Origin: Bisbaumannia salifodinae
Lineage (GTDB): Bacteria > Pseudomonadota > Gammaproteobacteria > Pseudomonadales > Halomonadaceae
NCBI RefSeq assembly: GCF_039522585.1
Contig: NZ_BAAADR010000010.1
Direction: 5' to 3' (one strand)
Length of the DNA stretch: 64,000 bases
The translations under genes were made by a program, and so were the position numbers. Of the stretch, positions 25,508 to 33,988 are shown in pieces (position 1 is the first letter of the stretch; each line of letters begins with the position of its first letter). A model generated the notes under the pieces. The model had not been told where the DNA came from and ran no database searches. It worked only from the letters and a program-made list of their open reading frames with translations.

Positions 25508-27535
25508 CTAGACCGCGCCCAGCGCCAATTGCCGCTCTTTCAGCTCATGGAGACGGTCGCGCAGCCACGCCGCTTCCTCGAACTCCAGGTTCTGGGCCGC
25601 CTCGAACATGGCGTCCTCCAGGCGTGACACCTCCTTGACCAAGGCCTCGGGAGACAGTGCCGCGGGGTCGTAGATACCCTGGGGTTCGGCCACCTTGCGC
25701 TCGCCGCGTCGGCGGCTGCCCTTCTTGCCCGGTGTCTGGGCCGCCTCGAGGATATCGGCCACCGACCGGGTCACCGTCTGCGGGGTGATACCGTGCTCTG
25801 CGTTATGGGCCAGCTGCTTGGCCCGGCGCCGCTCGGTCTCGTCCATGGCACGGCGCATGGAGTCGGTGATGCGATCGCCATAGAGTAGCGCCTTGCCGTT
25901 GGCGTTGCGCGCCGCCCGGCCGATGGTCTGGATCAGCGAGCGTTCGGCGCGCAGGAAGCCCTCCTTGTCCGCATCGAGGATCGCCACCAGGGAGACCTCG
26001 GGAATATCCAGGCCCTCCCGCAGCAGGTTGATCCCCACCAGCACGTCGAACTCGCCGAGGCGCAGGTCGCGGATGATTTCGACCCGCTCCACGGTATCGA
26101 TATCCGAGTGCAGGTAGCGCACCCGCACGCCGTGCTCGTCCAGGTAGTCGGTGAGGTCCTCCGCCATGCGCTTGGTGAGGGTGGTCACCAGCACCCGCTC
26201 CCCCACTGCGGTGCGCAGGTGAATCTCCGAGAGCAGGTCATCCACCTGGGTGGAGGCCGGGCGCACCTCGATCTGCGGGTCGACCAGGCCGGTGGGGCGC
26301 ACCACCTGCTCGACCACCTGGCCGGCGTGCTCCGCCTCATAGTTGCCCGGCGTGGCGGAGACGAAGATGGTCTGGGGGCAGATCGACTCCCACTCCTCGA
26401 ACTTCATGGGGCGATTGTCCAGGGCCGAAGGCAGGCGGAAGCCGTACTCCACCAGGGTCTCCTTGCGGGAACGGTCGCCCTTGTACATGCCCCCCACCTG
26501 GGGAACGCTGACGTGACTCTCGTCGATAAACAGCAGCGCATCGTCCGGCAGGTAGTCGAAGAAGGTGGGCGGCGGCTCCCCGGGATTGCGCCCGGAGAGG
26601 TAGCGGGAGTAGTTCTCGATGCCGTTGCAGTAGCCCAGCTCCAGCATCATCTCCAGGTCATAGTGGGTGCGCTGCTCCAGGCGCTGCGCCTCCACCAGCT
26701 TGTCGTGCTTTCTCAACCAGTCGAGGCGCTCCACGAGCTCCGCCTTGATCGACTCGGTGGCCTCGAGAATGGTCTCCCGGGGCGTCACATAGTGACTCTT
26801 GGGGTAGATGGTCATGCGCGGCACCTGCCCCCGCACCTCGCCGGTCAGGGGATCGAAGAGGCGAATGGAGTCGATCTCGTCGTCGAAGAGCTCCACCCGC
26901 ACCGCCTCGTCCTCGGCGTCCGCCGGGAAGATATCGATCACATCGCCGCGCACCCGATAGGTGCCGCGCCGGAAGTCCATGTCGTTGCGGGTGTACTGCA
27001 GCTCCGCCAGGCGGCGCAGGAAATCGCGCTGATGGATCAGCTCGCCGCGGGTGAAGTGCAGGCGCATCTTGAGGTACTGGTCGGGGTCACCCAGGCCGTA
27101 AATCGCCGACACCGAGACCACGATCAGCGCATCGCGCCGCTCCAGCAGCGCCTTGGTGGCGGAGAGACGCATCTGCTCGATATGGTCGTTGATCGAGGCG
27201 TCCTTCTCGATAAAGGTGTCCGAGGCGGGCACATAGGCCTCGGGCTGGTAATAGTCGTAGTAGGAGACGAAGTACTCGACGGCGTTATCGGGAAAGAAGG
27301 CCTTGAACTCGCCGTAGAGCTGGGCCGCCAGGGTCTTGTTGGGCGCCATGACGATGGTCGGACGCTGCAACCGCTCCACCACATTGGCCATGGTGAAGGT
27401 CTTGCCGGAGCCGGTCACCCCCAGCAGCGTCTGATGCGCGAGCCCCGCCTTCAGCCCCCCGACCAGTCCATCGATGGCCGCGGGCTGATCGCCGGCGGGC
27501 TGGAACTTGGATGCCAGTCGAAAGGGCTTGCTCAT
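25508..27535 (-). CDS. uvrB: Excinuclease ABC subunit UvrB
   Basis: Damage-verification helicase of nucleotide excision repair, 675 residues. Walker A is GVTGSGKTFTMANV at about residues 40-53; the beta-hairpin region YYDYYQPEAYVP follows, then the DESH box (LLFIDESHVSVPQ), QTIGRAARN as helicase motif VI, and the C-terminal UVR domain (FEEAAWLRDRLHEL). The TAG stop coincides with the edge of a MITE-like element. No LexA site is evident in the short upstream region. Confidence 0.98.
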   Translation of the reverse strand: MSKPFRLASKFQPAGDQPAAIDGLVGGLKAGLAHQTLLGVTGSGKTFTMANVVERLQRPTIVMAPNKTLAAQLYGEFKAFFPDNAVEYFVSYYDYYQPEAYVPASDTFIEKDASINDHIEQMRLSATKALLERRDALIVVSVSAIYGLGDPDQYLKMRLHFTRGELIHQRDFLRRLAELQYTRNDMDFRRGTYRVRGDVIDIFPADAEDEAVRVELFDDEIDSIRLFDPLTGEVRGQVPRMTIYPKSHYVTPRETILEATESIKAELVERLDWLRKHDKLVEAQRLEQRTHYDLEMMLELGYCNGIENYSRYLSGRNPGEPPPTFFDYLPDDALLFIDESHVSVPQVGGMYKGDRSRKETLVEYGFRLPSALDNRPMKFEEWESICPQTIFVSATPGNYEAEHAGQVVEQVVRPTGLVDPQIEVRPASTQVDDLLSEIHLRTAVGERVLVTTLTKRMAEDLTDYLDEHGVRVRYLHSDIDTVERVEIIRDLRLGEFDVLVGINLLREGLDIPEVSLVAILDADKEGFLRAERSLIQTIGRAARNANGKALLYGDRITDSMRRAMDETERRRAKQLAHNAEHGITPQTVTRSVADILEAAQTPGKKGSRRRGERKVAEPQGIYDPAALSPEALVKEVSRLEDAMFEAAQNLEFEEAAWLRDRLHELKERQLALGAV

Positions 27536-27573
27536 GCTGTTGCCTCCATCAGGGTGCCAAAGGAGCGTCTCTC

Positions 27574-27588
27574 AAGATAACGGTATAA
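27574..27588 (+). repeat. 15-mer AAGATAACGGTATAA, copy 2 of 3
   Basis: Exact match to the copies at 25259 and 50063. Here it lies 39 bp upstream of the uvrB ATG and 14 bp before the end of the next gene, so it falls where a uvrB promoter or operator could be. Confidence 0.8.
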
Positions 27589-27601
27589 GGCGACAAGGGG
27601 G

Positions 27602-27793
27602 CTACTTGGCCTCGACCCCGAGCTTCTTGACCTCGCCGATCAGCGCCTGGCGACTGACCCGCCCCTCCACTTCGGCGCCATGACGCCCCACCTCGACGCT
27701 TTCGACGCCCTCCATCATCATCAGGGCGGTGGTGATACGGTTGATCAGTTCGACGTCTTCGACGCCCTCGAATTCCAGAGAGTAGTGAGCCAT
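27602..27793 (-). CDS. Small HMA-like (ferredoxin-fold) protein lacking the CxxC metal site
   Basis: 63-residue protein MAHYSLEFEGVEDVELINRI and onward. The beta-alpha-beta pattern and the segment MMMEGVESVEVGRHGAEVEGRVSRQALIGEVKKLG look like a heavy-metal-associated domain, but the metal-binding CxxC is absent (positions filled by LINRI). It could bind another ligand or act as a regulatory fold. ATG 27793 follows AAGG at fair spacing; GTG 27799 is an alternative. It is in line with uvrB but separated by 66 bp. Confidence 0.7.
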   Translation of the reverse strand: MAHYSLEFEGVEDVELINRITTALMMMEGVESVEVGRHGAEVEGRVSRQALIGEVKKLGVEAK

Positions 27794-27972
27794 GGCCACA
27801 CCTTGCTGTCGGAGGGAAAGACGCCCAGTTTACCATGGCCGCGGCGTCGGCTTGAGCCCCGATGCCCAGGGCTCGCCGATGTCGATAGCAAGAAACCGAG
27901 GATCGGCCCGGGAGAGCGCCTGCGGTATCATGGCCTGATGATGACGACGCATCGCCGACTAGGGAGATCCCG

Positions 27973-29010
27973 ATGATTGATTGGAGCATTTTGGACGAGG
28001 CCCGGCTGCTCGATGCCGAGCGTCTCGACTTCCCCACCCCCGAACCGGCCCGGCGCGCCCTGGACGCCACGGTGGTTGCCCCGCTCGCCCACCTGGGCGT
28101 GCTGGAGGTCGGCGGCGCCGATTCGGCGCGCTTCCTGCAGGGCCAAGCCAGCGCCCAGGTCGACCTGGCCGATGGCGACTTCGCCCCCCTGACCTGCTTC
28201 TGCTCCGCCAAGGGACGCATGCTGGCCAATGCTCAGTTGCTGCGCCGCTCGGAGCATAGCTACTGGCTGATCCTCTCCCGGGACCTGGTGACGCCCCTGG
28301 CGGAGCACCTGGGCAAGTTCGCCCCCTTCTACAAGACCAGCCTGACGCCCCGGGACGATATCGCCCTGCTGGGGCTGATCGGCCAGGAGGCGCCGGCCCT
28401 GGCGGAGGCCCGGCTGGATATCGTGCCACCGGCGACCTGGCATCAGGTGGTTCATGACGATCTGCTGGTGCTGCGCCACCCGGGGCCACGCCCGCGGCTG
28501 CTGCTCGCCCTGCCCGAGGCACGCCTCGCCGAGACCTGGCGGGGCCTTAGCGCCCAGGCCCTGCCGGTGGGCAATGCCATCTGGCGCCTGCACGATATTC
28601 AGGCAGGCCTGGCCTGGATTCGCGCCGAGCAGGCCGACGCCTATCTGCCGCAGATGGTCAACTGGGAGGCCCTGGGCGGCATCAGCTTCAAGAAGGGCTG
28701 TTATACCGGCCAGGAGGTGGTGGCCCGGGCGCATTTCCGCGGTCAGGTAAAGAAGCGCCTGGTGCGCGCCCAACTGGAAGGCGACAAGCTGCCGGCAGCG
28801 GGGAGTGCGGTAGAGGATGCCACCGGCAAGGCCATGGGGGACGTGCTCTCCGCGGAACTGGACGCCTATGGCCAGGCAGAGATCCTGGCGGTGCTCAGCA
28901 CCAAGGAGGACCCGGGCCCCTTGACGGTGGAGGGTCAGGCCCTCAAGCGCCTCAAGCTGCCCTACGCCATCGAGCGCCTCGATCCCGAGTCCCTGGCCGA
29001 CAAGGGCTGA
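27973..29010 (+). CDS. ygfZ: tRNA-modifying / Fe-S cluster protein YgfZ
   Basis: Folate-binding protein of 345 residues related to GcvT, needed for some iron-sulfur enzymes and for MiaB-type tRNA modification. The family signature KKGCYTGQEVVAR with its conserved Cys is present at about residue 238. The N-terminal part has the aminomethyltransferase-like FLQGQASAQVDL segment. It faces the TatD gene tail to tail, with 18 bp between the stops. Confidence 0.94.
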   Translation: MIDWSILDEARLLDAERLDFPTPEPARRALDATVVAPLAHLGVLEVGGADSARFLQGQASAQVDLADGDFAPLTCFCSAKGRMLANAQLLRRSEHSYWLILSRDLVTPLAEHLGKFAPFYKTSLTPRDDIALLGLIGQEAPALAEARLDIVPPATWHQVVHDDLLVLRHPGPRPRLLLALPEARLAETWRGLSAQALPVGNAIWRLHDIQAGLAWIRAEQADAYLPQMVNWEALGGISFKKGCYTGQEVVARAHFRGQVKKRLVRAQLEGDKLPAAGSAVEDATGKAMGDVLSAELDAYGQAEILAVLSTKEDPGPLTVEGQALKRLKLPYAIERLDPESLADKG

Positions 29011-29028
29011 GTCCCGCCGGGCGGCTCG

Positions 29029-29820
29029 CTAACCGCGCGGCAGCCGCTCGGGGCCGAAGAGCCGTCGAACGGTGGCGGTGCTATCCGCCGCCACCCGCGC
29101 CACCGATTGCCCTCGCAGCCTGGCTACCTGGTGACACACCTCCAGGACGCGGGCCGGCTCGTTGCGCTCCCCGCGATGCCCCGCCGGGGGCATATCGGGG
29201 CTATCGGTCTCCAGCACATAGCCATCGTCCGGTAGCGAAGCCACGGCGCGATGCAAGCGCTGGGCGCGTTCATGGGTCAGGGCGCCGCCCAGCCCCACCA
29301 CGAAGCCCAGGTCGATAAAGTGCCTGGCCTGCTGGGGCGAGCCGGCGAAGGCATGGATCAGCCCACCGGCGGGCGGCGCCAGCTCACGCAGCCGCTTGGC
29401 CACCTCGTCATTGACGCGAACGCAGTGAATCACCAGGGGCAGGTGGTGCGCCTTGGCCAGGCGCACCTGGGCCTCGAAGAGCCGCCACTGGGCGTCCAGG
29501 GTCTCACTGAGGCGCCCATCCACGCCGCACTCCCCCACCGCCACGATCGGCGGACCGACGCTTCGGGCCGCCAGGGCCTCCGCCAGGGCGTCCAGGTCGT
29601 CATCGCCGTGCTCGTCGATAAAGTAGGGATGCAGGCCCAGGCAGACGCTGACGTCGTCACGACGTCCCAGCGCCAGCACGCCCGGCCAGCGGGCCCGGGT
29701 GGTGCCGGGCACCACGATATGCTTGACGCCGGCGGCATGCGCCCGCGCCAGCACCGCCTCGCGGTCGGCGTCGAAGTCGGGGAAGTCGAGGTGGCAGTGG
29801 GCGTCGATCAACATAGCCAT
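29029..29820 (-). CDS. TatD-family metal-dependent deoxyribonuclease
   Basis: Amidohydrolase-fold hydrolase of 263 residues with IDAHCHLDF at the N-terminus, GECGVDGR and VIHCVR in the middle, and ETDSPDMPP near the C-terminus, which together supply the metal ligands. TatD proteins show DNase activity and some act in DNA repair. ATG 29820 is followed two codons later by another ATG (29814), so the exact start is uncertain. Upstream lies CAAGGAGCAAGGA, related to the heptamer array at 62416. Confidence 0.92.
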   Translation of the reverse strand: MAMLIDAHCHLDFPDFDADREAVLARAHAAGVKHIVVPGTTRARWPGVLALGRRDDVSVCLGLHPYFIDEHGDDDLDALAEALAARSVGPPIVAVGECGVDGRLSETLDAQWRLFEAQVRLAKAHHLPLVIHCVRVNDEVAKRLRELAPPAGGLIHAFAGSPQQARHFIDLGFVVGLGGALTHERAQRLHRAVASLPDDGYVLETDSPDMPPAGHRGERNEPARVLEVCHQVARLRGQSVARVAADSTATVRRLFGPERLPRG

Positions 29821-29895
29821 AAGCTACAAGGGGCAAGCGCCAAGGAGCAAGGATGGCGCTCCCGGGCACTGGCCCCTCGAGGCTCGACGCTTCGC

Positions 29896-31485
29896 TTAGT
29901 GCTCCCGGGTCGGCTGGAAGCGGATCTCCGGCCAGCGCTCCTGGGTCATCTGCAGATTGACCCGGGTGGGGGCGATATAGGTGAGGTAGCCGCCGCCGTC
30001 GATGGCCAGGTTGGCGCTGGCCTTGCGCTTGAACTCCTCGAGCTTCCTGGCGTCGTCGCTATAGACCCAGCGGGCGGTCTGGACGTTCACCGCCTCGTAG
30101 ACGCAATCGACCTTGTACTCCTCCTTGAGGCGGTGGGCCACCACGTCGAACTGTAGGCTACCCACGGCACCGAGGATCAGGTCGTTGTTGACCAGCGGCA
30201 TGAACAGCTGGGTAGCGCCCTCCTCGGAGAGCTGCTGCAGCCCCTTCTGCAGCGCCTTCATCTTCAGCGGATCCTTGAGCTGGACGCGCTTGAAGAGCTC
30301 CGGGGCAAAGTGGGGGATGCCGGTGAAGCGCATGTCCTCGCCCAGGGTGAAGGTATCACCGATCTGGATGGTGCCGTGGTTGTGCAGGCCGATGATATCG
30401 CCGGACCAGGCCTCTTCCACCTGGGAGCGGTCCGAGGCCATAAAGGTCAGGGCGTCGGCGATCTTGACGTCCTTGCCGAGACGCACATGGCGCATCTTCA
30501 TGTTCTTCTCGTACTTGCCGGAGCAGACCCGCAGGAAGGCGATGCGATCCCGGTGCTTGAGATCCATGTTGGCCTGGATCTTGAACACGAAGCCGGTGAA
30601 GCGACCGTCCTCGGCCTCCACCGTACGGGCATCGGTCTCCCGGGGCTGGGGCGCCGGCGCATACTCCACGAAGCCGTCGAGCATCTCGCGCACCCCGAAG
30701 TTGCCCATGGCGGTGCCGAAATAGACCGGGGTCAGCTCGCCGCGGCGATAGGCTTCCAGGTCGAACTCGTGGGAGGCACCGCGTACCAGCTCCACCTCCA
30801 TGCGCAGCTCCTCGGCCTGATCCTCGCCGAGCACTTCGTCCACCTCGGGATTATCGAGTCCCTCGATGCGCCTGTCCTCGGGAATGCGGTTGCCCTGCCC
30901 CTGGGTATAGAGGTGGATGGTGTCGTTGTAGAGGTGGTAGACGCCCTTGAAGTGGCGACCCATGCCGATGGGCCAGGTCATCGGCGCGCACTGGATATTG
31001 AGCACCGTCTCCACCTCGTCCATCACCTCGATGGGATCGCGGATATCCCGGTCCATCTTGTTGATAAAGGTGAGGATCGGCGTGGTGCGCAGGCGACACA
31101 CCTCCATCAGCTTGATGGTGCGCGCCTCGACGCCCTTGGCGCCGTCGATCACCATCAGCGCCGAGTCCACCGCGGTCAGGGTGCGGTAGGTATCCTCGGA
31201 GAAGTCCTCGTGACCCGGGGTATCGAGCAGGTTGACGATGCGCCCGCCATAGGGGAACTGCATCACCGAGGTGGTCACCGAGATGCCCCGCTCCTGCTCC
31301 ATCTTCATCCAGTCGGAGGTGGCGTGGCGGTCGGCGCGCTTGCTCTTCACCGACCCGGCCAGCTGGATGGCGTTTCCGAACAGCAGCATCTTCTCGGTGA
31401 TGGTGGTCTTGCCCGCATCCGGGTGCGAGATGATCGCGAAAGTCCTACGAAGCCCGACCTCATGGGCCAGCTGTTGCTCTGTCAT
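29896..31485 (-). CDS. prfC: Peptide chain release factor 3
   Basis: Translational GTPase that recycles RF1 and RF2 after termination. The 529-residue product matches the E. coli length. G1 is SHPDAGKTTITEK (about residues 20-32), G3 is DTPGHEDFSEDTYRT, and G4 is NKMDRD. ATG 31485 gives the conserved MTEQQLAHEVGLRRTFAI; longer readings upstream have no family support. Confidence 0.97.
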   Translation of the reverse strand: MTEQQLAHEVGLRRTFAIISHPDAGKTTITEKMLLFGNAIQLAGSVKSKRADRHATSDWMKMEQERGISVTTSVMQFPYGGRIVNLLDTPGHEDFSEDTYRTLTAVDSALMVIDGAKGVEARTIKLMEVCRLRTTPILTFINKMDRDIRDPIEVMDEVETVLNIQCAPMTWPIGMGRHFKGVYHLYNDTIHLYTQGQGNRIPEDRRIEGLDNPEVDEVLGEDQAEELRMEVELVRGASHEFDLEAYRRGELTPVYFGTAMGNFGVREMLDGFVEYAPAPQPRETDARTVEAEDGRFTGFVFKIQANMDLKHRDRIAFLRVCSGKYEKNMKMRHVRLGKDVKIADALTFMASDRSQVEEAWSGDIIGLHNHGTIQIGDTFTLGEDMRFTGIPHFAPELFKRVQLKDPLKMKALQKGLQQLSEEGATQLFMPLVNNDLILGAVGSLQFDVVAHRLKEEYKVDCVYEAVNVQTARWVYSDDARKLEEFKRKASANLAIDGGGYLTYIAPTRVNLQMTQERWPEIRFQPTREH

Positions 31486-31627
31486 TATCCAGTATCGCTT
31501 ATTTGCTCTCACCCCCGCGCTCGGACAAACCGTGGCCGGGGCGATAGGTGACGGTTGGCGCGCATTGTATCGCGGCACCCCCGGGCTTGTCGCCAGGACC
31601 GCTTGGCGGGCGCCTCGGCAGCAAAAA

Positions 31628-31645
31628 GCCGCCCGGCTGGGCGGC
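31628..31645 (-). terminator. Intrinsic terminator after luxS
   Basis: Stem GCCGCCC / GGGCGGC with a four-base loop, followed on the minus strand by TTTTT (AAAAA at 31623-31627 on the plus strand). It lies about 70 bp beyond the luxS stop. Confidence 0.82.
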
Positions 31646-31715
31646 TCAGACTGAAAGATTGGCGATTGAGGGGACGATATTCGATGGCCCCCGGCCGCCC
31701 GGTGCAGGGGCGCCC

Positions 31716-32243
31716 TTACTCCGCGGGCTTGGCGGTGGCCTGGTCGAGAAACTCTTCGCTGAGGTAGAGCTCGTCGTTGCTGTTGACGCTGACGCCGCGG
31801 GCGATGATCTGCTCGGCGATGGCCTTGGCCTCGTCCAGGGAGTGCATGGTGTAGGTGCCGCACTGGTACTCGTTGAGCTCGGGGATCCGGTCCATGCCGG
31901 GCACCTGGAGCACGTCCTGCATGGCGGCCTTCCAGGCCTCGGCGACTCGAGCCTCCTCGGGGGTGCCGATCAGGCTCATGTAGAAACCGGTGCGGCAGCC
32001 CATGGGCGAGATATCGATGATCTCCACACCATCGCCGTTGAGATGATCACGCATAAAGCCGGCGAAGAGGTGCTCCAGGGTATGGATGCCCTTCTCCGAG
32101 AGCAGCTCCTCGTTGGGTACGCAGAAGCGCAGGTCATAGACGGTGATGGGGTCGCCGGAGGGGGTCTGCATGGTCTTGGCGATGCGCACCGCCGGGGCCT
32201 GCATACGGGTATGATCGACGCGAAAACTGTCCAGCAGGGGCAT
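31716..32243 (-). CDS. luxS: S-ribosylhomocysteine lyase LuxS
   Basis: Iron-dependent lyase of the activated methyl cycle that makes homocysteine and the autoinducer-2 precursor DPD. The 175-residue product has metal ligands His54 and His58 (HTLEH) and Cys128 (YQCGTYT), with the catalytic Cys83 in MGCRTGFY. The length is slightly above the usual 160-170. A single gene with its own terminator. Signalling use of AI-2 cannot be inferred from the window. Confidence 0.97.
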   Translation of the reverse strand: MPLLDSFRVDHTRMQAPAVRIAKTMQTPSGDPITVYDLRFCVPNEELLSEKGIHTLEHLFAGFMRDHLNGDGVEIIDISPMGCRTGFYMSLIGTPEEARVAEAWKAAMQDVLQVPGMDRIPELNEYQCGTYTMHSLDEAKAIAEQIIARGVSVNSNDELYLSEEFLDQATAKPAE

Positions 32244-32297
32244 TGAAACGCTTCCTTATCCTGGTCGGATCGACGAATGGGGTAACTGGAGTGCTAT

Positions 32298-32315
32298 GGT
32301 AACGCCATCGTTACC
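32298..32315. promoter_or_regulatory. Perfect inverted repeat between luxS and nfeD
   Basis: GGTAACG-CCAT-CGTTACC, a 7 bp perfect dyad, with a third GGTAAC half-site at 32281-32286. It lies in the luxS/nfeD divergent region, 17 bp before the nfeD ATG. It may be an operator or an RNA hairpin near the ribosome site. Confidence 0.5.
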
Positions 32316-32331
32316 CACAAGGAACTCACCC

Positions 32332-32775
32332 ATGGAGTGGAACCCCGCCTATCTCTGGCTGCTGCTGGCGCTGGCCCTGGGCGTCGCCGAACTGCTCTCC
32401 GGCGGGCTGATCCTGCTGGCCCTGGCGCTGGCCGCCGGCCTCACCGCCCTGGCGGCCCTGACCGGCGCCGGCCTCAGCCTGCAGTTGCTGACCCTGGGGC
32501 TGGCCTCGGGGATCCTGGTGCCCCTGGCCATCAAGGTGATCAAGCCGCGTTTCTCGCCCCGGGGCGTCGCCTATGGCACCACCGGCACCGGGGTGGAACG
32601 CGGGCGGCACTACCCGGTCCTGCGGCGCGACTTCGACGGCGCCAGCGGCATCAAGATCAACGGCGACTTCTACCGTATCCGCCTGCCCGATGGTACCACC
32701 GACCTGCCGGAGGGCACCCGGGTGACCTTCCGGGCCTTCGACGGCACCACCGCCCAGGTCACCCTGGACGACTGA
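32332..32775 (+). CDS. NfeD-family membrane protein
   Basis: Short NfeD protein of 147 residues with two or three hydrophobic segments (about residues 8-75) and a C-terminal OB-fold domain (GATGT/GIKINGDFYRIRLPDG-type segment with GTRVTFRAFDGTT). It lies 27 bp upstream of an SPFH/stomatin gene; the two families work together in membrane microdomain organisation. ATG 32332 has AAGGAAC upstream; an earlier ATG at 32296 lies in the inverted repeat and is less likely. Confidence 0.9.
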   Translation: MEWNPAYLWLLLALALGVAELLSGGLILLALALAAGLTALAALTGAGLSLQLLTLGLASGILVPLAIKVIKPRFSPRGVAYGTTGTGVERGRHYPVLRRDFDGASGIKINGDFYRIRLPDGTTDLPEGTRVTFRAFDGTTAQVTLDD

Positions 32776-32802
32776 GTTTTCCCCCACGCAAGGAGCAAGA
32801 CC

Positions 32803-33834
32803 ATGGAACTGATTTCCCCCGGGTTGATTGCGGCCCTGATGATCGTGGCGATCGGCGTGCTGATCGTCGCCAAGGGGCTGGTGATCGTGCGCCAGTCCGA
32901 GGTGATGGTGATCGAGCGCCTGGGCTCCTTCAACCGGGTGCTCGAGAGCGGCATCAATATCATCGTCCCCTTTATCGACCAGCCCCGCGCCATCACCATG
33001 ATCCGCTACCGCAAGATGGGCGACGAGTACCACCCCATCACCAGCAGCGAGACGCGCATCGACCGCCGCGAGACGGTAATGGACTTCCCCGGCCAGCCGG
33101 TGGTGACCACCGACAACGTCACGGTGAATATCAACGGCGCCCTCTACTATCAGGTCATCGATCCCAAGCGCGCCGTCTACGAGGTGGAGAACATGAGCCA
33201 GGCGGTGGAGGTGCTGGCCAAGACCACCCTGCGCTCGGTGGTAGGCAAGATGGAGCTCGACAAGCTCTTCGAGTCCCGCGCCGAGGTCAACAACGAGATC
33301 CAGGCCGCCATGGAGGAGGCCGCCTCCAAGTGGGGGGTGAAGATCTCCCGGGTCGAGGTGCAGGATATCGCCATGCCCGAGGAGGTGGAGTCGGCCATGC
33401 GCCTGCAGATGGCCGCCGAGCGCAAGCGCCGCGCCACCGTCACCGAGGCCGAGGGCGAGAAGGCCGCCGCCATCGCCATGGCCCAGGGCCAGCGCGAGTC
33501 GGCGATCCTCAACGCCCAGGGCGACAAGGAATCTGCCATTCTGCGTGCCCAGGGCGAGCAGGAGTCGATCAAGCTGGTGCTTAGCGCCATCGGCGACAGC
33601 GAGGAGAACAAGCGCACCGTGGTCGGCTACCTGCTGGGGCAGAGCTATATCAAGGCGCTGCCGACCATGGCCCAGGAGGGCGAACGGGTCTTCGTGCCCT
33701 ATGAATCCAGCGCCCTGCTGGGCTCCATGGGCATGTTCCGCGAGATGGCGGGCAGTCCCGAGGAGGCCCTGACCAAGGCCGGCGAACGCCGCGGCCTGGC
33801 CGGCGGCATGCTGGGTGCCAGCGCCGGGGAGTAA
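32803..33834 (+). CDS. qmcA: SPFH/band-7 (stomatin-like) membrane protein, QmcA-like
   Basis: Membrane-anchored SPFH protein of 343 residues. An N-terminal hydrophobic anchor (about residues 4-24) is followed by the band-7 domain (VMVIERLGSFNRVLESGINI, VNINGALYYQV) and a coiled-coil Ala/Glu-rich segment (AERKRRATVTEAEGEKAAAI). It pairs with nfeD upstream. The AAGGAGC ribosome site is identical to the heptamer repeated at 62416. Confidence 0.93.
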   Translation: MELISPGLIAALMIVAIGVLIVAKGLVIVRQSEVMVIERLGSFNRVLESGINIIVPFIDQPRAITMIRYRKMGDEYHPITSSETRIDRRETVMDFPGQPVVTTDNVTVNINGALYYQVIDPKRAVYEVENMSQAVEVLAKTTLRSVVGKMELDKLFESRAEVNNEIQAAMEEAASKWGVKISRVEVQDIAMPEEVESAMRLQMAAERKRRATVTEAEGEKAAAIAMAQGQRESAILNAQGDKESAILRAQGEQESIKLVLSAIGDSEENKRTVVGYLLGQSYIKALPTMAQEGERVFVPYESSALLGSMGMFREMAGSPEEALTKAGERRGLAGGMLGASAGE

Positions 33835-33988
33835 TTCCAGGACTTGGCTTGACCACCCACCCGCGCCGGGATTCCTCGGTGCGGGTGCGACAACCTGCCC
33901 CGGTCCCAGGCCCACCCCCAGGCCCGCGGGCCACGCCGAGCGCTCCGGCATTGCGGTATCATGGGGCCACCGATCGGATGGAGCCCCT

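Noticed and set aside
26108..27580. A 490-codon open frame opposite uvrB, and similar long frames opposite tolB, prfC, cls and the nfeD/qmcA/prrB genes
   Set aside because: All are antisense shadows caused by GC-rich codon bias; the opposite strand carries clear conserved genes.
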